Of a stretch of DNA of 64,000 bases, positions 1-8,500 are shown piece by piece. How positions within the stretch are numbered: the first letter of the stretch is position 1; each line of letters begins with the position of its first letter. Where the stretch lies: contig JAIYAT010000031.1 in NCBI GenBank assembly GCA_027488905.1, forward strand, positions 54,714-118,713, written 5' to 3'. The DNA comes from Bacteroidota bacterium. GTDB taxonomy: Bacteria > Bacteroidota > Bacteroidia > UKL13-3. The position numbers and the translations under genes are program-made. Under the pieces are notes generated by a model, which worked only from the letters and a program-made list of their open reading frames with translations, had not been told where the DNA came from and ran no database searches.

Positions 1-747
1 AAGCCAACCTGCAGGAATGATAATTGTTTCGTCTAGGGTTGAACCATTTTTATCTAAAATAGTGTTGTCTGATTGTTTTCCAAACGATTTTATAGAGGCT
101 CCAGTGCTTGCTGTGAAATGTAAAATATCAATATCAATATTCCCTGAAATTAAGGTTCCGTTTTTATCAGTCATTTTAACACCTGCTGGTATTTCTATTG
201 TTGCTTTTTCTGCTTTTTGCTCTGTCGCTGGAAGTGAAATGATTTTTATAACTGTTGTAGTTCCTGAGCTATCTGTTACAGTGTTACCCTTAGTTTTATC
301 AGAACCTGCCGGTAGTTCTTTTGTATTAGTTAAATAAAGGGTTTCGTGTATTGGTTCAATACTTTTAAGTTTAATTGGATAGATTAATGGTAAGTACCCA
401 TCAGCTTTTACTTCGATGTTAAATTCTAATGGATCAGCAGAAGTTGCTATGGTACCGCGTCTAAGGCATAAGTTTATCATACCATTGTTGATGGAAAATA
501 ATTTTCTTGCACCTGAATTATAAACTACTGCAGCATCTTTACCAGTAATTTCGATGTTTAATCCTTCTAATGCATCGTTATAGCCATTTTTGGATATGTC
601 AAATATTTTAAAGGTGCTTGGTGCTGTAACAAAATCAGCTTTAGCTGTTACAGAAAAGCCTTCTACAGGATTTTTAAGTTTGCAGCCACTGCCTAAAACA
701 ATAACGAAAGCAAAAAGTATAAATAATGCAGTTGTAAAATTTTTCAT
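1..747 (-). CDS. Putative lipoprotein, truncated by the window edge
   Basis: An open frame runs without a stop from an ATG at 747 to the left edge, so the C-terminus is missing. The first residues (MKNFTTALFILFAFVIVLGS, then GCKL) form a signal peptide ending in a possible lipobox; the -3 residue is Gly, which is unusual, so lipidation is likely but not certain. The mature part is rich in Asp, Thr and Lys and looks like an extracytoplasmic beta-rich protein; I do not recognise the family. It lies 59 nt downstream of an outer-membrane-like gene on the same strand, so the two are probably co-transcribed and may work together at the cell surface. Confidence 0.6.
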   Translation of the reverse strand, partial: MKNFTTALFILFAFVIVLGSGCKLKNPVEGFSVTAKADFVTAPSTFKIFDISKNGYNDALEGLNIEITGKDAAVVYNSGARKLFSINNGMINLCLRRGTIATSADPLEFNIEVKADGYLPLIYPIKLKSIEPIHETLYLTNTKELPAGSDKTKGNTVTDSSGTTTVIKIISLPATEQKAEKATIEIPAGVKMTDKNGTLISGNIDIDILHFTASTGASIKSFGKQSDNTILDKNGSTLDETIIIPAGWL

Positions 748-806
748 TTTTCTATTCCTTTAAAATTCTAATCGAATGTAATTGAATATCAGCGTAAATT
801 CAAAAT

Positions 807-1541
807 TTATTTTGATATTCTTACATTTAAAGTGAATGTAAGTATTGGGAGTAATCGATAATTTCTAAGATTATCTTTCAATTTACGTTCTTCTACCGAG
901 GTTGGTTCAAGCATGCCTGTGGTTCTAAAACTTAATTGAGGAGCGCCAATATAATAGGTGCCAATTTCAAAGTTAAATCCAACCCTTTTTTTCGGAACAG
1001 CTCTTCCAATGCCTATTCCCAAATAGGGGCAAACCAATTGCGTTTTCAAGCCATAATATATGTTTCCTTGTTCTTCTGGCCCAATAGATATTTCACCTTG
1101 TTTTAAAGAATCTCTTGGAGTAGCAATGAAATTTAATTGTGAGAATAGTAAGGCCAAACCAGATGAAATTTTAAAAGCATTTGCAAATGGATGATAGTCA
1201 AAAGCCATATTTACAGAACCAAGTTTTATTTTGCCATTAACTTTAAGTTTGATCCCAACTAAAGTGTTTCCATAAAAATAAATATTCTTCCCATCAATTG
1301 TAACAATTTGATTATTGATGTTATATAGATAATGGGTTCCTGAAAGTTTTATTGCAAATTTATTTTTATTCCCTATTTGCTTAGCCAATTGAAGCCCAAA
1401 TCCGTTTGTTGTTCCTAAGATTCCTATAGAGGTACTTTTTTTACTTGGTACAAATAGACTATCCTGTGAGTGCAATATTTTGGTTTGACCCAACTTTGGA
1501 AGGACAATTGTTAGGAGTATTAAAAAGTATAAGCGCCTCAT
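807..1541 (-). CDS. Hypothetical outer-membrane beta-barrel-like protein
   Basis: 244 residues starting with a hydrophobic signal peptide (MRRLYFLILLTIVLPKLG). The rest alternates polar and hydrophobic residues with many Gly and Tyr, for example NFEIGTYYIGAPQLSF near the C-terminus, as expected of a small outer-membrane barrel. No specific family is recognised. The truncated lipoprotein gene follows closely on the same strand. Upstream it is separated from rplY by a strong hairpin terminator, so this pair should have its own promoter between about 1541 and 1590. Confidence 0.55.
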   Translation of the reverse strand: MRRLYFLILLTIVLPKLGQTKILHSQDSLFVPSKKSTSIGILGTTNGFGLQLAKQIGNKNKFAIKLSGTHYLYNINNQIVTIDGKNIYFYGNTLVGIKLKVNGKIKLGSVNMAFDYHPFANAFKISSGLALLFSQLNFIATPRDSLKQGEISIGPEEQGNIYYGLKTQLVCPYLGIGIGRAVPKKRVGFNFEIGTYYIGAPQLSFRTTGMLEPTSVEERKLKDNLRNYRLLPILTFTLNVRISK

Positions 1542-1590
1542 TTATTTTAAATAATGCTTTTACTAATTTAATATTAATTTAATTATAAAC

Positions 1591-1619
1591 AAAAAAAGCA
1601 GCCATTGGCTGCTTTTTTT
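1591..1619 (-). terminator. Rho-independent terminator after rplY
   Basis: GCAGCC (1598-1603), loop ATT, GGCTGC (1607-1612), flanked by seven A on the left and seven T on the right. The run of A becomes the U-tract when read on the minus strand directly after the rplY stop at 1635. The symmetry means it could also act on plus-strand transcripts, but no plus-strand gene ends here. Confidence 0.85.
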
Positions 1620-1634
1620 GTAAGATTTGAAAGT

Positions 1635-2231
1635 TTATTTTTTCTTTTTTCCGTCTTTTTCTTCAGCTTTAGCAGCCTCTTGAACAGCACGGGTTGTTTT
1701 GATTGTAACAATTGGATTGTTAGGAGAATCCAAGAAGATAATTCCTTCAATTGCGGCTAATTCACCAACTTTAATTGACTTACCAATTTCTAGATGCTCA
1801 ATGTTAATTTCAATAAAATCAGGTAATACACTTGGTAAAGCTCTTACACGTAATTTTTTAGCCTTTACAATAAGCTTACCACCCGCACGAACACCAACAG
1901 AGTTTCCAACAACTTTTACTGGGATACCAATATCTACAGTTTTGTCATCTTTGATTTCTTGAAAATCTACATGTAAAATAGATTCATTAACTGGGTGAAA
2001 TTGGATATCTTTAAGCATCGCGATGTAAACAGCGCCATCAATATCTAATTTTACCTTGTAGGTGTTTGGCGTATAAACCAATAGTTTAAAATCTGGTTCA
2101 TACATAGAAAAATGTACGTGATTTTCACCACCATACAATACACATGGAACCTTTCCTTCGGTTCTTAGAGACTTAGCAGAAACCTTACCGGTATTTTCGC
2201 GGCGGTTTCCAAACATTGCAATTGACTTCAT
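1635..2231 (-). CDS. rplY: 50S ribosomal protein L25/general stress protein Ctc
   Basis: 198 residues, matching the long (CTC-type) form of L25, which binds 5S rRNA. The N-terminal L25 domain (about residues 1-90) carries the typical KSLRTEGKVPCVLYGG segment. The C-terminal TL5-type beta domain (about 95-180) includes HVDFQEIKDDKTVDIGIPV. The Lys/Glu-rich tail ends in KKKK. It lies 89 nt downstream of prs on the same strand; an adjacent prs-rplY pair is a common arrangement in Bacteroidota and many other bacteria. Transcription probably ends at the hairpin just downstream. Confidence 0.95.
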   Translation of the reverse strand: MKSIAMFGNRRENTGKVSAKSLRTEGKVPCVLYGGENHVHFSMYEPDFKLLVYTPNTYKVKLDIDGAVYIAMLKDIQFHPVNESILHVDFQEIKDDKTVDIGIPVKVVGNSVGVRAGGKLIVKAKKLRVRALPSVLPDFIEINIEHLEIGKSIKVGELAAIEGIIFLDSPNNPIVTIKTTRAVQEAAKAEEKDGKKKK

Positions 2232-2320
2232 ATATTTTATTTTTTCGGTTTACTCAAAGTTTACTAGTTTAGCAATTAATGCTAATTCAAGTACTTCCCA
2301 TCAACTATAGAACCTGATTC

Positions 2321-3274
2321 TTAAGCCTTTTTGATTTCAAAAAGACTAGAGATTGAACCATGTTCGGTTATGTTACGAATTGCTTCGGCAAAAAGCCCGG
2401 CAACAGATAACACTTTGATTTTAGAACTTTCTTTTTTAAGTGGGATGGTATCAGTTACTACTAATTCATCCAAAATACTGTTTTCAATGGTCTCATAAGC
2501 CTTACCACTCAAAACAGGATGCGTACACATTGCTCTTACGCTTCTTGCTCCTTTGTCTTTAATCAATTGAGCTGCTTTGGCTAAGGTGTTTCCTGTATCA
2601 ATAATATCATCAACCATAATGATATCTTTCCCAGTAACGTCTCCAATTAAGGTCATGGAAGCAATTTCATTTGCTCTTCTTCTCTCTTTATCAACAATTA
2701 CCATATCGCAACCTAAGGCTTTTGCGTAAATTCTCGCCCTTGCACTTGAGCCAATATCTGGAGAGGCTATCATCAAATCATGGTTACTTATGCTCAATTT
2801 CTGCATATATGGCAGAAAAATAACAGATGAATCCAAATGATCAACTGGAATTTCAAAAAAACCTTGAATTTGTGGGGCATGTAAATCCATGGTTATTACT
2901 CTGCTGGCGCCAACTGAGGTTAGGATATCTGCAACTACTTTTGATCCGATGGAAACCCTTGGTTTATCTTTCCTATCCTGCCTTGCCATCCCAAAATATG
3001 GTATAACAGCAGTGATATAATGTGCCGAAGCTCTTTTGGCTGCATCAATCATTAAAAGCAGCTCCATCAGGTTATCCGAATTTGCAAAGGTACTTTGAAC
3101 CAAAAATACATCGCATCCCCGAACTGATTCATTGAAGCTGGGTTGAAATTCCCCATCACTAAATCTAGAAATTACACAATCTCCTAGGTTTAATCCATAG
3201 GATTTTGCAACTTGTTCAGCCAAGTACCTAGAATTTGTTCCGGAGAAGATTTTAACCTCGTTTTTAACAACCAT
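2321..3274 (-). CDS. prs: Ribose-phosphate pyrophosphokinase (PRPP synthetase)
   Basis: 317 residues, the normal length. It makes PRPP from ribose 5-phosphate and ATP for purine, pyrimidine, His, Trp and NAD synthesis. Diagnostic segments are DAAKRASAHYITAVIPYFGM with ARQDRK (ATP-site loop), ITMDLHAPQIQGFF, and the PRPP-binding signature VDDIIDTGNT. The ATG at 3274 is preceded by a hairpin terminator belonging to the upstream tRNA gene, so prs must be transcribed from the short gap or by read-through. rplY follows in the same direction. Confidence 0.97.
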   Translation of the reverse strand: MVVKNEVKIFSGTNSRYLAEQVAKSYGLNLGDCVISRFSDGEFQPSFNESVRGCDVFLVQSTFANSDNLMELLLMIDAAKRASAHYITAVIPYFGMARQDRKDKPRVSIGSKVVADILTSVGASRVITMDLHAPQIQGFFEIPVDHLDSSVIFLPYMQKLSISNHDLMIASPDIGSSARARIYAKALGCDMVIVDKERRRANEIASMTLIGDVTGKDIIMVDDIIDTGNTLAKAAQLIKDKGARSVRAMCTHPVLSGKAYETIENSILDELVVTDTIPLKKESSKIKVLSVAGLFAEAIRNITEHGSISSLFEIKKA

Positions 3275-3283
3275 AATTTATAC

Positions 3284-3309
3284 AAAAAGCCGCATTTTTT
3301 GCGGCTTTT
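3284..3309 (-). terminator. Terminator between tRNA-Gln and prs
   Basis: AAAAGCCGCA (3285-3294) pairs with TGCGGCTTTT (3300-3309) around a short T-rich loop. Read on the minus strand it lies just after the tRNA-Gln gene and ends in a U-run. It sits only 10 nt upstream of the prs start. Confidence 0.75.
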
Positions 3310-3318
3310 CAGCACTTG

Positions 3319-3391
3319 TTGACCGACTAGGTTTCGAACCTAGACTCTTCTGAACCAAAATCAGACGTGTTGCCAGTTACACCATCGGTCA
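3319..3391 (-). tRNA. tRNA-Gln (anticodon UUG)
   Basis: On the minus strand the sequence folds as a complete cloverleaf: acceptor TGACCGA/TCGGTCA (7 bp), D-stem GTGT/ACAC, anticodon stem TCTGA/TCAGA with loop TTTTGGT (anticodon TTG), five-nt variable region, and T-arm CTAGG-TTCGAAA-CCTAG. The discriminator base is A. CCA is not encoded (CAAG follows), so it must be added after transcription. A hairpin terminator follows directly. Confidence 0.96.
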
Positions 3392-3516
3392 ATTAGGGAT
3401 GGCAAAGGTAGAAAAATTTCAAAAAAAGCAAAGCTATTCTCTATTTTTTTTGAATTTCTTTACTTATTCTTTAAAAAAATGGGTTTTAAAGTGTTTTTGA
3501 AATAGATATTTGCACC

Positions 3517-4710
3517 ATGAATCAGACTTATTGTGTAGCCTTAGTTTTTAGCAGAAAATCATACCGATATCGCGCTTATGCTAGACAATACACTGAGGCT
3601 CTTTTGTCTTTACAAAAACATGTTGTTATTGTTTCTCCGGATTGTTTAGAGTTGCAGCAAGATTTGCTTGTGAAATTTAGGAGCTATTCAGATAAATTAA
3701 GTTTTATTCCATTTCCTGAGAATGACTTTAAATATGCTTATCCTAAGAGATTTGAATTAATTAAAAGGTATTTTAGGTTAAGACGTTATTTGAAGGCAGC
3801 CGAGCTTAGCATTCAAACCAAGATTGATTTGGTTTTTTTTGCTCCACTTGAAGATTGGGTCAAACCGAAATTTAGAAAATGGATTTTTAGGAAAGTGTTT
3901 CCTTATACATTTACTGGGCTAATTACTAAAACCAAACTTTATGAGAATGGCAGTTTAAAATTGAATGTTGATCCAAAATATAAAGAGCCGGATTACCTTT
4001 TGTCTATAGAAACTTGTGTTGGAGTTTGTACTTTAGACAGGTTTAATACAGAAAAAATTCGAAGTAGAATTTATCGAAAAGTTATTTTATTGCCTGATGT
4101 TACAGATTTTGAGCTTCAAACGGGAAACTACGAACTTGGTCAGCAAATTAGAAAAATGGCAAAAGGTAGAATGCTTATTGGTGCTGTTTTGATTGATGAT
4201 GAGTTTCCTTTTAATTTAATTGACATGATTAAGTCGGCACCCACAGACCTATACTTTTTTGTAATAATTGCAGAAACTTCCTCGGGTTTATTTATGGATG
4301 TACAAAAGGAGAAGTTAAATGAACTTTTACAAAGTGAAAAGCTAAATTACTATATAAAAACTGATGTTGAGTTAAGTAAGGAAAAGTTAAATTCATTGAT
4401 TAAATCCTTAGACGTTGTTTATTTAGAAAATAATTTTGATGAATTGCCTGCAGTTTTGCTTACGAAGATTGCTAAATATGAAAAGCCAGTTATTTCTTTT
4501 AAGAATGGATATACCTCAAAATTAGTTGTTTCTTTTAAATTGGGTGTGGTTGTTAGTGAAAACCAATACAATCAAAATGATGCCTTACAGATATTGAGAT
4601 TACAACTACCATTTAACTTGAATTATGATTTCGAGCCTTTTAAAACATATGTCAAATTGCAAAGTCAGGATTATTTGAAGCAGTCTTGGGAGGAGCTATT
4701 GTGGTTTTAA
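3517..4710 (+). CDS. Glycosyltransferase-like protein (GT-B fold suspected)
   Basis: 397 residues, no signal peptide. The C-terminal part (about residues 290-360) has the layout of a GT4-type sugar-nucleotide-binding domain: SLDVVYLENNFDELPAVLLT, then KYEKPVISF and a Gly-containing turn leading to GVVVSEN. The N-terminal half begins with a Rossmann-like strand and contains several basic segments (RYFRLRRYLK) that could contact lipid or membrane. The classical E(x7)E motif is not clean, so activity is uncertain. A methyltransferase gene follows 24 nt later on the same strand, suggesting a shared role in surface glycan or glycolipid modification. That role is inferred only. Confidence 0.5.
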   Translation: MNQTYCVALVFSRKSYRYRAYARQYTEALLSLQKHVVIVSPDCLELQQDLLVKFRSYSDKLSFIPFPENDFKYAYPKRFELIKRYFRLRRYLKAAELSIQTKIDLVFFAPLEDWVKPKFRKWIFRKVFPYTFTGLITKTKLYENGSLKLNVDPKYKEPDYLLSIETCVGVCTLDRFNTEKIRSRIYRKVILLPDVTDFELQTGNYELGQQIRKMAKGRMLIGAVLIDDEFPFNLIDMIKSAPTDLYFFVIIAETSSGLFMDVQKEKLNELLQSEKLNYYIKTDVELSKEKLNSLIKSLDVVYLENNFDELPAVLLTKIAKYEKPVISFKNGYTSKLVVSFKLGVVVSENQYNQNDALQILRLQLPFNLNYDFEPFKTYVKLQSQDYLKQSWEELLWF

Positions 4711-4734
4711 TGACTGAATATTTATCTTGCACAA

Positions 4735-5502
4735 GTGAAATGTAAAATTTGCAATCAAATAGTGAGTCAGGTTTTTGAAGCCGAAGTCCTGCGCAAATAT
4801 CAAGTTAAGTACTACCATTGTTCTCAATGTGGATTTATTCAACCAGAAGAACCTTATTGGCTACAAGAGGCTTACGAGAGTCCTTTAAATACAGAGGATA
4901 CGGGCATTTTAAAACGAAATGAGTATTTTAGAAGTAGGGTAACACTTTTGTTAAAAGATTTATTTGGCAATAAAGGGAAGTTTTTGGATTACGGAGGAGG
5001 ATATGGCGTTTTTACAAGGTTGATGAGAGATGTTGGATTTGATTATTTTTGGCAAGACAGATACGCTCAGAATATATTGGCCCGTGGTTTTTCTCATGAA
5101 GAAGGCCATCGTTACAATGCAATTACAGCCTTTGAAGTTTTTGAACACCTAACAGATGTGCACGCAGAATTGGACGAAATGCTCAAATATTCAGATACCA
5201 TTATTTTTTCTACCTTATTGCATGGAAACGAGATTCCAAGCAAGGATTGGTGGTATTATGCTTTTAATCATGGGCAACATATTTCATTGTTTACAATAAA
5301 ATCATTGGAGATTTTAGCCTCCTCGAAAGGGTTAAATTTTTATTCTAATGGCGTTAATTTGCATATGTTTACCAAAAGTAAATATACTAACCAAAAATTT
5401 AGGTTGCAGATTTTTAAAGCAAAATGGCTTTGGATTTTTTTACAATCGAGAGGTTTTAAAAGCAAAACAGACTCTGATTTTGAGTTACTTAGTAATCTGT
5501 AA
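4735..5502 (+). CDS. Class I SAM-dependent methyltransferase with N-terminal zinc ribbon
   Basis: 255 residues from a GTG start. The N-terminus holds two Cys pairs, CKIC (3-6) and CSQCG (about 29-33), a likely Zn ribbon. The methyltransferase core begins with FLDYGGGYGVFTRLM, the SAM-binding motif I, and continues with ITAFEVFEHLTD, typical of the Methyltransf_23/UbiG-like group. Such zinc-ribbon methyltransferases often modify sugars or are encoded in polysaccharide loci, consistent with the glycosyltransferase-like gene 24 nt upstream. The exact substrate cannot be told. Confidence 0.75.
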   Translation: MKCKICNQIVSQVFEAEVLRKYQVKYYHCSQCGFIQPEEPYWLQEAYESPLNTEDTGILKRNEYFRSRVTLLLKDLFGNKGKFLDYGGGYGVFTRLMRDVGFDYFWQDRYAQNILARGFSHEEGHRYNAITAFEVFEHLTDVHAELDEMLKYSDTIIFSTLLHGNEIPSKDWWYYAFNHGQHISLFTIKSLEILASSKGLNFYSNGVNLHMFTKSKYTNQKFRLQIFKAKWLWIFLQSRGFKSKTDSDFELLSNL

Positions 5503-5548
5503 TTGAATTAATAAATTTGGTTTTGAATAGCCAATGATTAAATTTGAA

Positions 5549-5560
5549 AGGTTTAAACCT
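5549..5560. other. 12-bp perfect palindrome upstream of the giant secreted-protein gene
   Basis: AGGTTTAAACCT is a perfect inverted repeat in the 93-nt gap, 36 nt before the ATG at 5596. Its core GGTTTAAACC belongs to the GGTT-YR-AACC family that is over-represented inside genes across the window. It could be an operator or only a copy of that genomic word; no T-run follows, so it is not a terminator. Confidence 0.35.
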
Positions 5561-5595
5561 AAAAAATTAAAGGTTACTTTCAATTAATCTATATA

Positions 5596-8500
5596 ATGAA
5601 AAAAAGATTTTTATTGGCTCTTATTACATCCTTTTTTAGTGTGTGTTTACATGCTCAAACTTTTAATTGGAGTTTGAAGGCTGGTTCTACTGGTACTGAT
5701 AATTTTCGGTCAACTGCAATAGATGCCCAAAATAATGTTTATGGACTACTTTATTTTAGTTCAATTCTAACCATAGATAGTGCAGGGACGCCTAAGGTTT
5801 TTAATACAACTGGCCAACGCGACATTTTGATTGTTAAATATAATTGTAACAAAGTATTTCAGTGGGCAGTTCAAGTAGGAGGCACATTTGATGATGGTGG
5901 AAATGCAGGTTTTTCTGATTTGGAAGTTGATACAAATGGTATTGTTTATGTTGCTTCAACTATAAATGGTTCTGCTAATTTTATTTCTGCAAATGGTAAT
6001 TCTACCAATAGAACGAGCGCAGGGCAACAAGATGGGTTTTTAATGAAGCTTTCTTCAAGCGGTATCATTCAATGGATTAATTTGCTTGGTGGTGGAAGCA
6101 ATGATGAAGGGACCTCAGTTACTATCGATCGCCAACAAAATGTTTATGTGGGTGGATACCATACAGGTTTAGCTACGTTTGTAAGTACAACACTTCCAAA
6201 TTTTGTTAGAAATTCTGCAGCGGCTTCAGTTGACTTTTTCTTAGCAAAGTATAATCCTTCTGGTGTTATTCAATATCTTTCTGGAGGTGCTTCTGGTGGT
6301 GCTGATATAATTACAGGTCTAGCTGTTGATAGTGCTTTTACCGTATATGGCGTTGGTACTTTTGGAGGAGGAGGAAATTTTAATGGGTTTTTTGGCGCAA
6401 ATGCCTTAAACAATTCAGCGGGTACAGGCGCTTTTCTTGCTGCCTTCAATGCTGCAGGTGCTACCCAATGGGGAGTTGGAATGGGAAACAATTTAAATGA
6501 AGCTTTTTATAGCGTTGCAGTTGACGACCAAACAAATAGAGTATTTGCGACAGGCGCATTTCAAGGGTCAACCACCCTTACTTCTCGCCCAGGTGGAACA
6601 GCACAAAACTTAAATGCAGTTGGGAATTTTGATGCGGTATTAGCTTGTTTTACACTAACTGGCGGCACACAATGGGCTAGAACTATTTCTGGTGGTTCTA
6701 ATGAATATCCATATGCACTTGAATTAAGTGCAAATGGAGAAGTAATTATTGGAGGAGAAATAAGTAGTAATACTAATTTTGGAGGAACTACAATAAATAC
6801 AAGTGGAGGGTCAAATATTTTTGTTGCAAGGTATTCGCAAACAAATGTATTTATTTCTGCAATTAACCTATCTCAAGGCAACCCTGGCAGTGGTTTTTGT
6901 TTGACCCGATCACCAAGTAGTCAAATTTATCTATCTGGGAGTTTTAATACTTCTATCCTTTTTGGCAATGATACCTTAAATTCTTCAGGCGGCTCAGATG
7001 GCTTTATAGCAAGACTTCAAGATTTTGACACAACTTATTTATCTGTAAACAAAACAAGCTTAACTTGTACTGGTGATACTGTGGATTTTTATGTGTCAAA
7101 TAAACGTTTAGGAACTTTTAAATGGTACAGAAATGATACCTTAATAACCATAACAACTGCCCCAAATTGGAGGGCTTGGGAAAGTGGCGTTTATAAAGTT
7201 GTTTCCTCTAATAATTGTGCAGTTGATAAAGAATCTTTCTCTTTTACTATTGTAAGAAGTCCTTTTTATGTTGCGCCAAGAGTCTCTAACATCACAGTGT
7301 GCACTGGGGATACAGGAAGATTAAACGCCTCTGGTGCGCAACTTTATGCATGGTTTCCTTCAACTGGCTTAAACGATTCAACCTTAGCCTCGCCTTTGGT
7401 TAATGTAAATGCAAACGCCACATATTACTTAGTTAGATTAACCGGAACTTGTATTGACGTTGATACTGTAACCGTAACCTTGCTCAACAACTGTTGTTTA
7501 ACGTGTTCTAGTCCTTACCAATTAAATCAAGGCGTTGTGGCTTGTTACCCATTTTCTGGAAATGCAAATGATGAAAGTGGTAATGGAAACAATGCTCAGA
7601 ATTTTAATGCTGCCTTAGCGCCAGATAGGTTTAACGTAGCAAATAGGGCCTATCAATTTAATGGTTTTAATAGTTATTTGGAGGTGCCAAATTCTGTTTC
7701 TTTAGCTTCACCAACTAATCAAATCTCATTTACTTTTTGGGCTCGAGTTACCAATTGGAATTTTAATGCTGGCGTTCAATACACCCCAATTTTAAGTAAA
7801 TCAACAACTACAGCCGCAGCGCAATATAGAGCTATGGTTCGCAGCAACGGTGCTTATGCAATGACAGATGGGAAAAGTTGGAATGGTGTCATAGGTTCAG
7901 CTACTAATTTAAATATCTGGTATTTCTTTTGTATCACAGCGAGGAACGATACGATGTTTTACTATAGAAATGGAACTTTATTAGGTTTTGCTGTTGGTCC
8001 AACTACTTATACCTTAAACAATACAACTCCTTTAAGAATTGGAAGAAATGACGTTAACACAGCGGTGGTATTTTCAGGTAGATTAGATGAGCTAAGAATT
8101 TATAACAGAACACTTACCCAACCAGAGATAACTAAATTATATAATTTGAGTAATATCAATGGATTGCCAACTATAACTGCGGGTTTAGATAAGGATGTTT
8201 GTAAAGGAGATTCAATTCAAATCGTAACTACTGGTACAACTGGTTCCTACCTTTGGACACCTAATGTGTTCCTTTCAAGTGATACTGCTAGAAGTCCTTT
8301 TAATAAAGGCGATACTAGCACTACCTATATTACTCAGGTAGATTATTTTGGTTGCAAAAACTACGACACAGTTCGGGTAAATGTCGCTAATTTTCAACCT
8401 GATATTGGTTCAGACCAAACTATTTGTAGAGGAGATACTGCAACCTTAATATTATCTAATGGGGGTAGTACTTTCGGATGGTCGCCTAATTATAGGTTGC

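Noticed and set aside
17..337. Plus-strand open frame at the left edge
   Set aside because: It is the antisense shadow of a continuous minus-strand lipoprotein frame that has a signal peptide and protein-like codon use.
2269..2285. Hairpin between prs and rplY as a terminator
   Set aside because: TTAGCA/TGCTAA is only a 6-bp AT-rich stem without a T-run, so prs and rplY are probably co-transcribed.
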